Positions 21,101-26,053 of a stretch of 26,053 nt of DNA are shown in pieces; position 1 is the first letter of the stretch, and every line of letters starts with the position of its first letter. Location: assembly GCA_019649035.1 (NCBI GenBank), contig BMAT01012720.1:17820-43872 (forward strand), given 5' to 3'. The notes beneath the pieces were generated by a model. It saw only the letters and a program-made list of their open reading frames with translations. It was not told the DNA's origin and made no database searches. The position numbers were made by a program, and so were the translations under genes. This stretch comes from Elysia marginata (taxonomy: Eukaryota; Mollusca; Gastropoda; Plakobranchidae).

Positions 21101-24100
21101 GAAGCAAGGGCTGTCGGCATCAGAAGCCTCCGACTTGTTGGATCTGGCTTCAGGCATGAGCAACACCAGCCGCTATGATGTACTGCTTGCTATGGGATAC
21201 ATCAAAGATCAGGTGAAGATCATGAAACACCTTTAAAAGCTTTACTGATGCCAGTGTGGCATTCCACTTGTTGTTTATTTAATAGAATTAAAATAAAATG
21301 CATCTATGCTTATCCTTGACTCCAGTATACTCTGAATGATAAATACATAATGGAGGATATCTATTTAAAAACGGGTACAATAAACCATGGCATTCTGAAA
21401 TGGAAGACGAACTGTACATTCAGCAAGGGCAGAATGAACGGAGATAATACATGACGCTCTAGTGTCACAACGATTGCTATTGAATACAGTTTTTTAATTG
21501 AGAAATTTCTTGGAGGCGGTTATAATTTATAAGCTCAATGATGGAAATTTGAAATTTTGAGGAAAAAAACTTTTTTTCAATTATAAGTTTTTACCTTTTC
21601 TTCTTACTCTTTTAGATAGTCCTAAAAAGTCTTTACAGGATCTATAGTACAACTGAACTGTTTTGAAGCGGTACAAGCCCATAAAAAATATCTAGCACTT
21701 TAAATTTGAAAACTACTATATCTGCTTTTCTTTTGTCAGCAAGACTAATCTTAGCAAAGCTTCAAAAAGATTAGTGATCTGATTTTCAGGCAACAAGTTT
21801 TTTTTCTTCAGGCAGATCAAATTGCAGCAGTGATTCTAATACTCAAAAGAAAAAGAAACAGTTTTTAAAACATCATCCAACTAATACTGTCTGTTGGATG
21901 ATTTAAATCAGTTTAGCAAAAATCACTGTGGAGAGTTTTTGTAATTGTAAATTATACTATACTCCTTCACTGTGCTAGCAAAATAGCATATCTCAAAGTT
22001 ATGCTAATTTAACATTTATGCATATCTCTCGATGTTTGTAAAATCGTGGCTCATCTTACTTTAGAGCGAAAATTATGTGCTCAACCATTTTTTCTCAAAT
22101 GCGAAATATTGAAAGAGTCTATCACAATAAATGAGATATACTTTTTAAGTCTGAGAGTCAATTTTTTTTAACAAAAAAAAAATAATGTATGCTATTTACT
22201 ACCGCACTGGCACTTTACTTGAGAAAGTATTGAGATGATCGGTCTCTCTCTTTATCTCCCCAGGTGGCCAAGCTGCCGCTCACTGTAAGCAACGACATCA
22301 GTACCAAAGATCTGCCTGGAATGTCTGATATCCTTATTCTGGATGCCATGTTGGCAAAGTGCCAAGTCTCATTGGACAATACATACACCAAAGCCATGGT
22401 GAGGATAATGTAAATGTTACAGAAGGAAGTAATTTTACAGGAGAAAGAAAGATGGTTTTTATACAGCACCTAATCCTCTAAAATGCTCCAAGCGCTTTCA
22501 CTTTACATGGTTTCCTTACAGGTCTTTACTAATCAAATCAAAAGGGCACCACTCAAGCAGACTGACAAGGTCTTTCACTGCCCATACCCAGGTACTCTTT
22601 AACTCTTAAATGAGGGGAGGAAATGTTTATCAAGAGCTTTTCCCAAAGACTAAAAGTCGACCTGCCAAGCCAAGGTTCAAATCCCAGATCTCCCTACTGA
22701 AGAGCCGAGTGTCTACCACTAGACCTTAGCGCCAAAGGAAGATGTGATGGGAACTAAGAAATTGTGTAGGGTGCTAATCTCATTGTTGAAAAGATGGTAT
22801 TTCTTTTCTCTTTTATAGCTTACATGTTTTATTAGATTCTTTTAAAAATTTCTCCTTATAAGTTTTTCTTGATCAGGGCATTACAAAATATAATACTGTA
22901 CTCATGTATATATGTTAGTCTCACCCTTTTGAACCATAAAGCTCTTGCCATTATGATATAATTTAAAAATATCTTATTTTCATTTTTCACTTTAGATTGA
23001 CCCCTCGCCAACGAAAGCCATGACATTTTGTCAGGATCTTCTGCCAGCAATCCTTGTCTTGATCAAAGCTTTCAATGCTTTTGCAAGGTAAAACTTTAAC
23101 CTGGTTTGTGAGCTGAGCTCACACAATTTAAACTGGCAAAACATACTTAGAGATACAGGCCAAATGAAGCTGAATTCTCGAATTTGTACTGAAATCTACC
23201 CAAAAAGCATACATCTCTGATTCGGTTGTTATCTCCATGTTAATTGCTATTAATCTTCATTTTTAGGTGAAACCTAATGACATGTGCTTACATCATGCTA
23301 GTTCTACAACAGTTTTCTATGCCATGTCAAGGGTTTTGGGCAATAGCTTTCGCTAGGTGTCAGGTAAAAAAAAATGTATTTACAAACAAAACAGTGCGTT
23401 GCCCAAACTTTGGAGTTTGTTTCTCAAAACTTTGCTTCATGGAGATATAACAATGTCATTTTTAGGGCACGGAATGTTTGATATATTTTATAACTTAAAG
23501 GAAAAATTCTTCTTTTAAAAAAAAAAAATTTTTATTTCAGGTCTTGCATTCTAAACAAAGTGTCTGGCCCTGATGACAAAAGTCTCACAAGCCAGCGGTT
23601 GCGAGCTTTTGGCCAAGTTCTGAGTGTTGGCTCGAACCATCCTAGCGCCATCAAGGGGCTTGGCTCTAACATTGTCAGCCTGTTGCCGAGTGCTGTACGT
23701 AATGCTGTGGACAGGTGGAGCACCAGCGGCGGAAACGAGTTCCCAAGCATGGGGGCCTGGGTAGGTGGAGTGTGACAAAAGTTTACAGAAAGGATTAGCT
23801 GGAAAATGTGTTTGTTTTGTAACCAGATTAATTGACAAGGCATAGATATTTTGGACAATGCATTTTTCTAGGCTTTCAGTCAAACATTAAGAACTGCCTG
23901 AAGTTAATCATAATCTTGTGAAAAGATTTTAGAACTTGTGCTGAATTAAAATCACTATAGAGAAAAATAGGAAGAAATCCACTATGAAATATGTTTTCTG
24001 AAGTCAAAATTAGGACTCATTTGGTATGGTTGACAGAAAAATTACAAAATTAATAGAAGAAATACTAATTTGTTTTCAATTATTTTGCTTACAATTGAGT

Positions 24101-25731
24101 TGTAAAACTCAGAACATTATTTTGAAGGCATAAAAAAAGTTCTCTATAAACATAAAAGTGGAAATTTATGGACTTAAATGTTGCCTGTTGTATTAAATGG
24201 TCAATTTACTTCTCAATAAATTTTCGATTTGGCATGAAAAATAAAGATATTTCTTATTTCTATTCTTCCGAAAATTAGTCGTCCTCACCATTACAGTAAA
24301 TATCAAATTCACTCCGCATGTTGGACGGTGTATTGTTTATTTGTATGGCTGTGCGCTATACCATAGATAGGTCAGGTCTCTTGAGGCTCAGCAAAACAAA
24401 AGGCAGCAAGGAAAGCAAGGGGAAACTACCTCACTATACTGTGTGCCCTTAAGAATCGTGAGGATCTTACTCCTTGTTCACTAGTACTCATATTTAGTAT
24501 AGGACTAACTTAACTTTTCAGTTCTCTACTCTACACCAATTTTTTTTTCCTGAGGAATTTGTTTGCATTACACTATAGCCAAGAAACAGAAGAGCCCTGC
24601 TCCATATTCCCCGACGCTCATATTGAGTATAGTCCTGGCTTTTTTTTCTCTACTGTATACCATAATTCTTTGCAGAGGAATGCGTTTGCATCTGATCCCA
24701 TCCCAAGTGAGAGCTACATCGATGCCATCCACAGTGCGCACATGGTCACTCTGTCAGGTGGGTTATAGAGAGAGAAATTCACACCGCACAAACAGGTCAT
24801 AAGGGTGAATAGAAAGTTTGTTCGAGATAGTTACGTTGTATGAAGATTATAATGGTGCCGAGGCAACATTCAAAGTGATGATAAAAGTTTGCTGCTGTTT
24901 GTTTGGTATTGATGTGTTTCTTCACTTCTCCCTCAAATTTGTGTGATTTTGGTCAGCTTTATTTTGCATAGCAAAGGTTTTATTAGTGCCATCTTCTATC
25001 TTTATTTTTTGAGGCTTAGACCAGACTGGCCTCTGACCCTGCAGGGGTTTTTTTTTTATTAAAAAAAAACAACAAAGGTAAGGAATGATCAAGGATATAA
25101 TATAGGCTTTTGGATGGTTTTAATTATTAAAAAATTGCTCCTTTATTTTCACTTGTACGTGTGTTACAAGTACGGACCGATATAACTAACGATTGTTTTG
25201 TTGTTTGTTCATGAACCAGGCCAGTCCCCCTTCTGCATCAACGCTTCATTGAGACATGTTCTGCACTCCCTTGTGAGATTTGGCAGTGACCTTGTGATGT
25301 GAGTAGTAGTATTAGTATTGGCAGCTCTGTATCTTGACATGACTTATCCGCTGTTCCCCTCTGGCTTGTTAGAGTCGGTGGCCTCAGCAAACTCAGTAAT
25401 CCTCTGTGTAAATGTTCTCCACTAGTTCCAGTCTTGTGATTTCTAAATGAGATTTGAGCTAAAATGTACACATTTGAGTTATATACCAATACTAATCTAT
25501 TCTGGAAATGAAAAAAGTACTATATCTCTCATGTTATTGCACACTAATTCTGATTTTGTAATTTATTCAGGTGTTTTTTGTCTTTGCTAAAATGAAAACT
25601 GATCTATTAATTGTATACATGTTTTTTTCACTGTGGACAGCTGGTGCTCTAGTGTGACAAGTAACACAGAACTGATGCGGGTCATGCTCCCTCTCATCTA
25701 TGATGTGACCACTGAGTATCTAGGAGACATG
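3016..25731 (+). CDS. UBR4: E3 ubiquitin ligase UBR4, N-terminal part (29 coding exons, 3'-incomplete)
   Basis: UBR4 is a very large cytoplasmic E3 ligase (about 5200 residues in human) that recognises N-degrons through a UBR box and acts in proteasomal and autophagic protein turnover, with roles in cytoskeleton and calcium signalling. The join of 29 exons, all GT-AG and phase-consistent, gives 4041 nt = 1347 codons with no internal stop. From family knowledge the reading is colinear with vertebrate UBR4 residues from near 1 to about 1380: for example ILSHPEEYEAFYSLFVAL, KYIMILISSLC, the acidic Ser block ending DDDSEPILGQWLEEALSP, and RNAFASDPIPSESYIDAI. This part is helical repeat scaffold; the UBR box and the C-terminal ligase module lie beyond the right edge. 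The start is supported by an in-frame TGA at 3007-3009. Exons are visibly richer in G+C than introns. No frameshift or lesion is seen in the coding chain. Confidence 0.93.
4319..4350. repeat. Perfect 11-bp inverted repeat in intron 1
   Basis: TGCAATAAATT at 4319-4329 returns as AATTTATTGCA at 4340-4350 with a 10-nt loop. It is AT-rich and may be a chance hairpin. Confidence 0.6.
4422..4457. repeat. 18-bp tandem pair in intron 1
   Basis: CATACGTCCCTTTAAATC is followed directly by CATACGTTTCTTTAAATC, two differences. Confidence 0.8.
5080..5177 (+). CDS. UBR4: UBR4 exon 2
   Basis: The acceptor is cttttcag|AGAG. Base 5080 completes an Arg codon, then the frame reads EQEILSHPEEYEAFYSLF followed by VALAADALCSFSGS. 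This corresponds to the human stretch with EILHHEKQYEPFYSSFVAL. The donor is CTCTT|gtaagt with one base left over. Intron 2 is 564 nt and shows nothing notable. Confidence 0.93.
5742..5845 (+). CDS. UBR4: UBR4 exon 3
   Basis: The acceptor is catctgcag|TGTCC and the exon reads LSKTSLSQASAASKVLLS then FLLNRLETPNRACVVTP, aligning with the human AAACKVLIEF-LLRLENPDEACAVS segment. The donor is CTCCG|gtatgt in phase 0. Intron 3 (5846-6939) contains a possible extra exon at 6777-6863 and an orphan open frame at 5914-6066, treated separately. Confidence 0.92.
6777..6863 (+). CDS. UBR4: Possible alternative in-frame exon between UBR4 exons 3 and 4
   Basis: An 87-nt open stretch (29 codons, FDYDQNSGGIQKHQDSI then VNFVSSLIDDKE) lies between a very strong acceptor with a long pyrimidine tract ending ttcccag and a weaker donor GAG|gtgttt. 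It enters and leaves in phase 0, exactly as exon 3 ends and exon 4 begins, and leaves a 76-nt intron before exon 4. The human protein as I recall it has no equivalent insertion here, so this is either a lineage-specific or alternative exon or a coincidence. It is not counted in the 1347-codon chain. Confidence 0.4.
6940..7069 (+). CDS. UBR4: UBR4 exon 4
   Basis: The acceptor is atccttcag|AAG, phase 0. The exon reads KYIMILISSLCQGGQCLSRS then DVVTFTCLFKPVEVPP, a clear match to human KHLILLIKGLCTGCSRLDRT followed by EIITFTAMM. The donor is GACAGTG|gtaaga, one base left over. A shifted frame across this exon runs open from 6735 and hides it in ORF scans. Confidence 0.92.
7362..7556 (+). CDS. UBR4: UBR4 exon 5
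   Basis: The acceptor is taaatctcag|AAAAC. The exon starts with a Lys-rich linker (ENKSKDLEKSKEKRL), then reads DLFDQMTSVFADTPIPTV, comparable to the human LNQLTSVFNPRTV region, and ends in a Ser/Thr/Pro/Glu linker. The donor is CCCTGA|gtgagt. Intron 5 (7557-8197, 641 nt) has no recognised element. Confidence 0.88.
8198..8411 (+). CDS. UBR4: UBR4 exon 6
   Basis: The acceptor is tgtttgcag|GTCAG. The exon reads helix-rich sequence including SKYMQRYKDALSGTAFLLPG and ends at MRNG, equivalent to human RYINRFQDAVLANSFFIMP to VRNG. The donor is AATGG|gtaggc, two bases left. Intron 6 (8412-9387) holds a 24-bp tandem pair (8432-8479) and a SINE-like tail with ATA/GAT repeats (8977-9135). Confidence 0.93.
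8432..8479. repeat. 24-bp tandem pair in intron 6
   Basis: 8432-8455 and 8456-8479 are adjacent copies sharing the core gtattgccatg and ending agaa, with a few differences. They start 20 nt past the exon 6 donor. Confidence 0.75.
8977..9135 (-). repeat. ATA/GAT microsatellite and SINE-like tail
   Basis: A run of aat/gat triplets (8977-9008) leads into gtatacttatgtagcaccagat and caggagctttacatc, the layout of a widespread animal repeat tail (trinucleotide run, then tatagcgcc-like and aaggcgcttta-like blocks). It resembles 11338-11505 and the left end of the SINE at 22451. Confidence 0.55.
9388..9634 (+). CDS. UBR4: UBR4 exon 7
   Basis: The acceptor is ttccgcag|CTACC. It reads through SLPILEPLTPHRLRR and LFAAVSVATAD to GHTVVQKT; human has LSLPVLEPLNPSRL, LYAGVSVATC and ATIVQKC. 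The interval between them is an acidic, poorly conserved loop (KDEEMDSQ). The donor is AAGACG|gtaagt, phase 0. Intron 7 (390 nt) shows nothing. Confidence 0.94.
10025..10284 (+). CDS. UBR4: UBR4 exon 8
   Basis: The acceptor is ttttgcag|CTGG. It opens with LEIFNWVSAAIKTSTRAGG and QNLNLLAAWESLEGLQ, aligned with human LEIYDMIGQAISSSRRAGG and QNFQLLGAW. The second half is a low-complexity Lys/Gln/Ser linker (EQKKEQQGAASSSTTP), probably disordered, ending GKG as in human. The donor is AAAGG|gtatgt with two bases left. Confidence 0.94.
10544..10655 (+). CDS. UBR4: UBR4 exon 9
   Basis: The acceptor is cttccatag|ATCTC. The exon encodes FLSVTAVALATNAIQLLVPL then LEDLNIEGAEETVT, matching human FGVLSVILANHAIKLLASLFQDL. 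The donor is GTGACG|gtaagg, phase 0. The next intron carries a decayed duplicate of exon 10. Confidence 0.92.
10698..10825 (+). pseudogene. Decayed duplicate of the start of UBR4 exon 10 with its splice acceptor
   Basis: The stretch 10698-10803 repeats 11085-11193: the 3' end of intron 9 (acaatca, acacaagagt, tatgtttag) and the first 44-47 bases of exon 10 (CCAATACTGGCCTTGGA). The copy is 3 nt shorter inside the exon part and then diverges. Its acceptor tatgtttag is intact. If joined to exon 9 it would read ELSPVTNTGLGKDILVLKIC and then reach TAG at 10823-10825. No donor before the stop is apparent. It is therefore a relic, or a poison exon if ever used. Confidence 0.82.
11147..11290 (+). CDS. 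UBR4: UBR4 exon 10
   Basis: The acceptor is tatgtttag|AAACTG, phase 0 in and out (48 codons). It reads KLGPAATNTGLGVDILDNLS then WGRVKALFQTVTVPDLVIQL and MSTAFKK, with the human counterpart RIQRLIDSVPLMNLLLTLLSTSYRK. The donor is AAAAAG|gtatct. Intron 10 (768 nt) begins with an AAC-repeat and SINE-like tail (11338-11505). Confidence 0.92.
11338..11505 (-). repeat. AAC repeat and SINE-like tail in intron 10
   Basis: A caa triplet run (11343-11361) is followed by cttgtatagagcac and atgctctgaagc, parallel to 8977-9135 and to 22451-22510. No tRNA-like head is visible, so this is a truncated copy. Confidence 0.5.
12059..12182 (+). CDS. UBR4: UBR4 exon 11 (Ser-rich acidic segment)
   Basis: The acceptor is cctgcccag|GCTG. 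After AVYLKRLKQGSDSQ the exon reads TSDSNTFYEDDFSTSEGSSE, one of the best conserved short blocks here (human TDSNTYYEDDFSSTEEDSS). It is Ser- and acid-rich, probably exposed, and offers casein-kinase-2-like sites by composition; that last point is inference. The donor is GAGG|gtaaca. Intron 11 (436 nt) has no recognised element. Confidence 0.95.
12619..12815 (+). CDS. UBR4: UBR4 exon 12 (conserved DDDSEPILGQW block and Pro linker)
   Basis: The acceptor is tttttcag|ACGATG. With the base carried from exon 11 it opens DDDSEPILGQWLEEALSP, nearly identical to human. It continues with a Thr/Pro tract (TTTPPPPQRP), which in human is a longer proline run, and a basic, Gly/Ser-rich linker. The donor is GAAGGG|gtatga, phase 0. 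Confidence 0.95.
13155..13240 (+). CDS. UBR4: UBR4 exon 13
   Basis: The acceptor is gtttttcag|TTCACC. Short helical exon FTSLVSSVINFFNVYLLTSR, comparable to human LFLGLASNILNFITSSMLNSR. The donor is CTCAAG|gtaggc with AG carried over. Intron 13 (436 nt) contains a 12-bp perfect inverted repeat (13309-13361). Confidence 0.88.
13309..13361. repeat. 12-bp perfect inverted repeat in intron 13
   Basis: CAGTATTTTAGG (13309-13320) returns as CCTAAAATACTG (13350-13361), with imperfect extension outward for a few bases and a 29-nt loop. It may be a remnant of a small inverted-repeat transposon. Confidence 0.65.
13677..13759 (+). CDS. UBR4: UBR4 exon 14
   Basis: The acceptor is ctcttcag|ATCAAG. It reads RSSITQDHVTMIAQLTKDLD then KECARVDN, in the position of human SLSEHHMATLASIIKEVDKD. 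The donor is GACAATG|gtaggt. A - strand tRNA-derived SINE starts about 30 nt past the donor. Confidence 0.86.
13785..14077 (-). mobile_element. tRNA-derived SINE, - strand, in intron 14
   Basis: On the - strand the head reads an A-box-like tctagaggtagactc (from 14044-14060) and a B box GGTTCAAGCCC (from 14008-14018), at tRNA spacing. The body shares long blocks with 22451-22735 (tactgcccatagccaggtac, aaggactaaatac). The tail lies near the exon 14 donor. Confidence 0.75.
14308..14393 (+). CDS. UBR4: UBR4 exon 15
   Basis: The acceptor is ttttttcag|ACAAAG. It reads DKGYASIALMLARLNHNLIA then SSCLSTQLQ, matching human FAAALYHFNHSLVTSDLQS in pattern. The donor is CTACAG|gtcagt, phase 0. Intron 15 (906 nt) carries a tRNA-derived SINE at 14998-15262. 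Confidence 0.88.
14998..15262 (+). mobile_element. tRNA-derived SINE with ACTTT-repeat tail, intron 15
   Basis: The head reads ggttcagtggtaacacaatt and, about 45 nt on, the B box GGTTCTATCCC, as in a tRNA promoter. The body contains gaactacctcactgtgcc and gaccctgctccttgctccc, and the element ends in actttactttactttt. The ORF frames across it are not genes. It ends 37 nt before exon 16. Confidence 0.82.
15300..15573 (+). CDS. UBR4: UBR4 exon 16
   Basis: The acceptor is cccaccag|GACC, 37 nt after the end of a SINE tail. It reads LGVNPFSADPWNLTVYPRSL (human LGVAPFSEGPWPLYIHPQSL), then a Gln/Arg/Ser-rich insert (RQQQERSQRGGSISISS) absent from the human form as I know it, then VWNKFLKRLQ (human VWDRFLSTM). 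The donor is TTGGAAG|gtaagc. Intron 16 (1021 nt) is AT-rich and ends with a repeat tail at 16490-16556. Confidence 0.95.
16490..16556 (+). repeat. SINE-like tail with ATT run before exon 17
   Basis: The stretch aagtgccttgagc ... ggcgctatagaaata followed by (att)n is the common animal repeat-tail layout, in + orientation. It ends 38 nt before the exon 17 acceptor. Confidence 0.6.
16595..16718 (+). CDS. UBR4: UBR4 exon 17
   Basis: The acceptor is tctcctcag|ACGTC, preceded by only a short pyrimidine tract because a repeat tail ends 38 nt upstream. It reads DVNVEHMQVLMFLFHGLSLS then QKKQILVKICQIVQEVAQIE; human has DLNVEHLQMLLLIFHNFTEKGRRAILSLFVQIIQEL. The donor is CGCAA|gtaagg. Confidence 0.94.
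17122..17224 (+). CDS. UBR4: UBR4 exon 18
   Basis: The acceptor is ttttttccag|CGTG. It reads VPLALSRLVLVFEYLLHYFY then DPPGQLMEQ, matching human VPLILARLLLIFDYLLHQYSKAP. The donor is GAGCAG|gtcagt, phase 0. Intron 18 (624 nt) has no recognised element. Confidence 0.94.
17849..17984 (+). CDS. UBR4: UBR4 exon 19
   Basis: The acceptor is tctttacag|GTCC. It opens VQHNLFTS (human VQHNLLSP) and carries KYFSCREVEENYRRSL (human HGFKEVEENWSKH). The donor is CCAGAAG|gtatga. Intron 19 (1445 nt) contains the 994-bp DNA transposon at 18392-19385. Confidence 0.94.
18392..19385. mobile_element. 994-bp non-autonomous TA-flanked DNA transposon (pogo/Tigger-like) in intron 19
   Basis: The ends are perfect 21-bp inverted repeats, beginning CAGTAGTATCTGGTTAAA at 18392 and returning at 19365-19385, each flanked by TA (18390-18391 and 19386-19387). 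TA target sites with CAGT-starting ends and a TTAA-like core are typical of the Tc1/mariner superfamily, pogo/Tigger branch. No transposase frame is visible, so it must have moved by an enzyme supplied elsewhere. A second element has inserted in it. Confidence 0.85.
18639..18849 (+). mobile_element. Retroposed fragment with CAAT tail nested in the DNA transposon
   Basis: The 12-bp sequence GCATTGCAACCA occurs at 18639-18650 and again at 18838-18849, bracketing a 187-bp insert (18651-18837) that is locally GC-rich and ends tacccttcaatcaatca. Target duplication plus a short tandem tail indicates insertion by target-primed reverse transcription. The body (tgaccggctgaggct, ggcagcccgtaaattg) has no tRNA boxes that I can see; it may be a SINE or the 3' end of a LINE. 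Confidence 0.8.
19430..19506 (+). CDS. UBR4: UBR4 exon 20 (tandem NAGNAG acceptor)
   Basis: The exon reads GTMRPRFYNLCPPDPNIQDA then SKVDGL (human HPRFYCVLSPEASEDDLNRLDS). Its acceptor is tcccagcag, two AGs three bases apart, so the exon can start at 19427 or 19430; both stay in frame and differ by one residue (AGT versus GT). The acceptor lies 42 nt past the right end of the DNA transposon. The donor is GGATTG|gtaggt. Confidence 0.92.
19812..19934 (+). CDS. UBR4: UBR4 exon 21
   Basis: The acceptor is attttgcag|GCGG, phase 0 in and out (41 codons). It reads AVNVLLGKEYKLDYVQLYSS then CVGLLMAGSQCDKTKEKLSL, equivalent to human ACDVLFSKLVKYDELYAALTALLAAGSQLD. The donor is CTTTTG|gtaagc. Intron 21 (572 nt) has no recognised element. 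Confidence 0.94.
20507..20689 (+). CDS. UBR4: UBR4 exon 22
   Basis: The acceptor is tttctgcag|GATG, phase 0 (61 codons). It reads DASAMHYHFLLLWRLLSCLP then PSVDYIRML and VLHTLRWAPRLGHKTYTSWI; human has ACALQYYFLILWRILGILPPS and ILHTLRWSSRLRISSYVNWI. The donor is ATACAG|gtgcgc. Intron 22 (400 nt) shows nothing. Confidence 0.96.
21090..21212 (+). CDS. UBR4: UBR4 exon 23
   Basis: The acceptor is cctgtatag|GATTG, phase 0 (41 codons). It reads DCLVKQGLSASEASDLLDLA then SRYDVLLAMGYIKDQ, matching human DHLIKQGMKAEHASSLLELA then KYDVEIVEEY. The donor is GATCAG|gtgaag. Intron 23 (1051 nt) is AT-rich with no recognised gene or repeat. Confidence 0.95.
22264..22398 (+). CDS. UBR4: UBR4 exon 24
   Basis: The acceptor is atctccccag|GTGG, phase 0 (45 codons). 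It reads VAKLPLTVSNDISTKDLPGM then SDILILDAMLAKCQVSLDNT; human has LQLHEIPSLQSIYTLDAAISKVQVSLDE. The donor is GCCATG|gtgagg. A - strand SINE follows about 50 nt downstream in intron 24. Confidence 0.92.
22451..22735 (-). mobile_element. tRNA-derived SINE, - strand, in intron 24
   Basis: On the - strand it begins with gtctagtggtagacac (A-box-like, from about 22709-22724) and a diverged B box ggatttgaacc, then a body shared with 13785-14077 (ctgcccatacccaggtac, aaagactaaa), and ends in an agcgcttt / tatacagcacc tail at about 22451-22500. Same family as the intron 14 copy. Confidence 0.75.
22996..23087 (+). CDS. UBR4: UBR4 exon 25
   Basis: The acceptor is cactttag|ATTG. It reads IDPSPTKAMTFCQDLLPAIL then VLIKAFNAFAR, in the place of human DPHKSSEITKNLLPATLQLIDTYASFTRA. 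The donor is GCAAG|gtaaaa. Intron 25 (453 nt) has no recognised element. Confidence 0.9.
23541..23760 (+). CDS. UBR4: UBR4 exon 26
   Basis: The acceptor is atttcag|GTCTTG. It reads LTSQRLRAFGQVLSVGSNHP then IKGLGSNIVSLLPSAVRNAV and NEFPSMGAW; human has KEKLQGFAAVLAIGSSR, TLGPTLVQNLPSSVQ and NEFPNIGSW. The donor is GCCTGG|gtaggt, phase 0. Intron 26 (915 nt) holds SINE fragments and a partial duplicate of the exon 27 boundary. Confidence 0.95.
24338..24515 (+). mobile_element. Decayed relative of the intron 15 SINE (3' part)
   Basis: It shares with 15140-15262 the order aaggcagcaaggaaagcaa, gaaactacctcactatac, ttactccttgttc, agtataggac and an aacttaactttt tail. The tRNA-like head is not recognisable. 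Confidence 0.72.
24516..24580 (+). pseudogene. Decayed duplicate of the UBR4 exon 27 splice acceptor and first bases
   Basis: The upstream stretch ttctctactctacaccaatt...ctgaggaatttgtttgcatt parallels tctctactgtataccataattctttgcagaggaatgcgtttgcatc at the true boundary. The copy keeps an AG (cctgag) and a pyrimidine run but reads to TAG within 8 codons in phase 0, so it cannot replace exon 27. Confidence 0.7.
24592..24650 (+). repeat. Second copy of the SINE tail, part of a tandem duplication before exon 27
   Basis: The blocks agccctgctcc, gacgctcatattgagtatag and tcctggcttttt match 24463-24515 (ttactcctt, agtactcatatttagtatag, gactaac). It arrived by local duplication rather than a separate insertion because the flanking intron and exon start are duplicated with it. 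Confidence 0.7.
24676..24757 (+). CDS. UBR4: UBR4 exon 27
   Basis: The acceptor is ctttgcag|AGGAATG. It reads RNAFASDPIPSESYIDAIHS then AHMVTLS, almost the human RNAFANDTIPSESYISAVQAAHLGTL. The donor is CTGTCAG|gtgggt. Its splice boundary is the downstream copy of a tandem duplication; the upstream copy has decayed. Confidence 0.96.
25220..25298 (+). CDS. UBR4: UBR4 exon 28
   Basis: The acceptor is atgaaccag|GCCAG with a poor pyrimidine tract. It reads GQSPFCINASLRHVLHSLVR then FGSDLV, matching human SLPLAASLKHTLLSLVRLTGDLI. The donor is TTGTGAT|gtgagt with AT carried over. Intron 27 upstream (462 nt) shows only homopolymer runs. Confidence 0.93.
25641..25731 (+). CDS. UBR4: UBR4 exon 29 (last in window)
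   Basis: The acceptor is ctgtggacag|CTGG. It reads IWCSSVTSNTELMRVMLPLI then YDVTTEYLGDM, comparable to human VWSDEMNPPQVIRTLLPLLLESSTE. The donor is GACATG|gtatgg, phase 0. The remaining 322 nt (25732-26053) are the start of the next intron, with nothing recognised. Confidence 0.9.
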
Positions 25732-26053
25732 GTATGGATGGTGCTAGTCTAAAGCATGTAGTATCTTAGCATTTTATATTGTATGATTGAAAATAAATGC
25801 TATTTTATTTATCAACTAAATATCTATGCAGCATATAAAGGTTAGCCAAGTAACGGATTTCAAGCAGCAAAACATCAGGTTTGTCATAATCAGATTATTT
25901 TCTGCTCTATTACCAGGGATGCAAGTTTTCCTATTTTTTAGCAGTTTTCTTTCACTAAAAACGCAGGAAAACTTGATAAAATTATGACTTAATGTAAAGA
26001 AAACATCTTAAATTAAGAGTTATAGAGAATCAAACACTTCTTTTTAGTTGTAT

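Noticed and set aside
23532..23883. Two - strand frames of about 110 codons
   Set aside because: Antisense shadows of UBR4 exon 26, with no motif of their own.
1..26053. CRISPR arrays, operons or a bacterial system
   Set aside because: Spliceosomal GT-AG introns, SINEs and LINE debris make the window eukaryotic; no regularly spaced repeats were seen.

Overview
This is a eukaryotic, AT-rich (clearly more A+T than G+C) window carrying the 5' quarter of a single intron-rich gene on the + strand, flanked upstream by transposon debris. The gene is recognisable as UBR4 (p600 / Drosophila pushover, the giant E3 ubiquitin ligase of the N-degron pathway). Twenty-nine coding exons can be chained from the ATG at 3016 to the donor after 25731; every junction is GT-AG, every phase matches, and the result is 1347 codons colinear with the N-terminal region of vertebrate UBR4. 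The gene runs off the right edge, so the UBR box, the cysteine-rich C-terminal module and the stop codon are not here. The protein divergence from vertebrates, the short AT-rich introns, tRNA-derived SINEs and R2-type LINE debris suggest a lophotrochozoan, most likely a gastropod mollusc. That assignment is inference, not proof.

Layout. 1-667: no gene recognised. 668-876: an imperfect foldback repeat. 1186-2710: a broken, 5'-truncated non-LTR retrotransposon on the - strand (CCHC zinc knuckle plus restriction-like endonuclease), followed by its presumed 3' tail and an inverted second copy of that tail. 2711-3015: the only non-repeat space left for promoter and 5' UTR, with a 38-codon upstream ORF. 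3016-25731: UBR4 exons 1-29. 25732-26053: intron 29, nothing seen.

The introns hold most of the unusual structure: a possible in-frame 87-nt extra exon (6777-6863), a decayed duplicate of exon 10 that would act as a poison exon if spliced (10698-10825), a 994-bp TA-flanked inverted-repeat DNA transposon containing a second insertion with its own 12-bp target duplication (18392-19385), two tRNA-derived SINEs on the - strand (13785-14077 and 22451-22735), a CTTTA-tailed tRNA-SINE (14998-15262) with decayed relatives at 24338-24515 and 24592-24650, and a tandem duplication that copied the end of such a SINE together with the 3' splice site and first bases of exon 27. Several of these insertions end only 25-45 nt from a splice acceptor.

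I do not see a novel multi-gene system. The value of the window is the exon map of UBR4 and the duplications and insertions that press on its splice sites.
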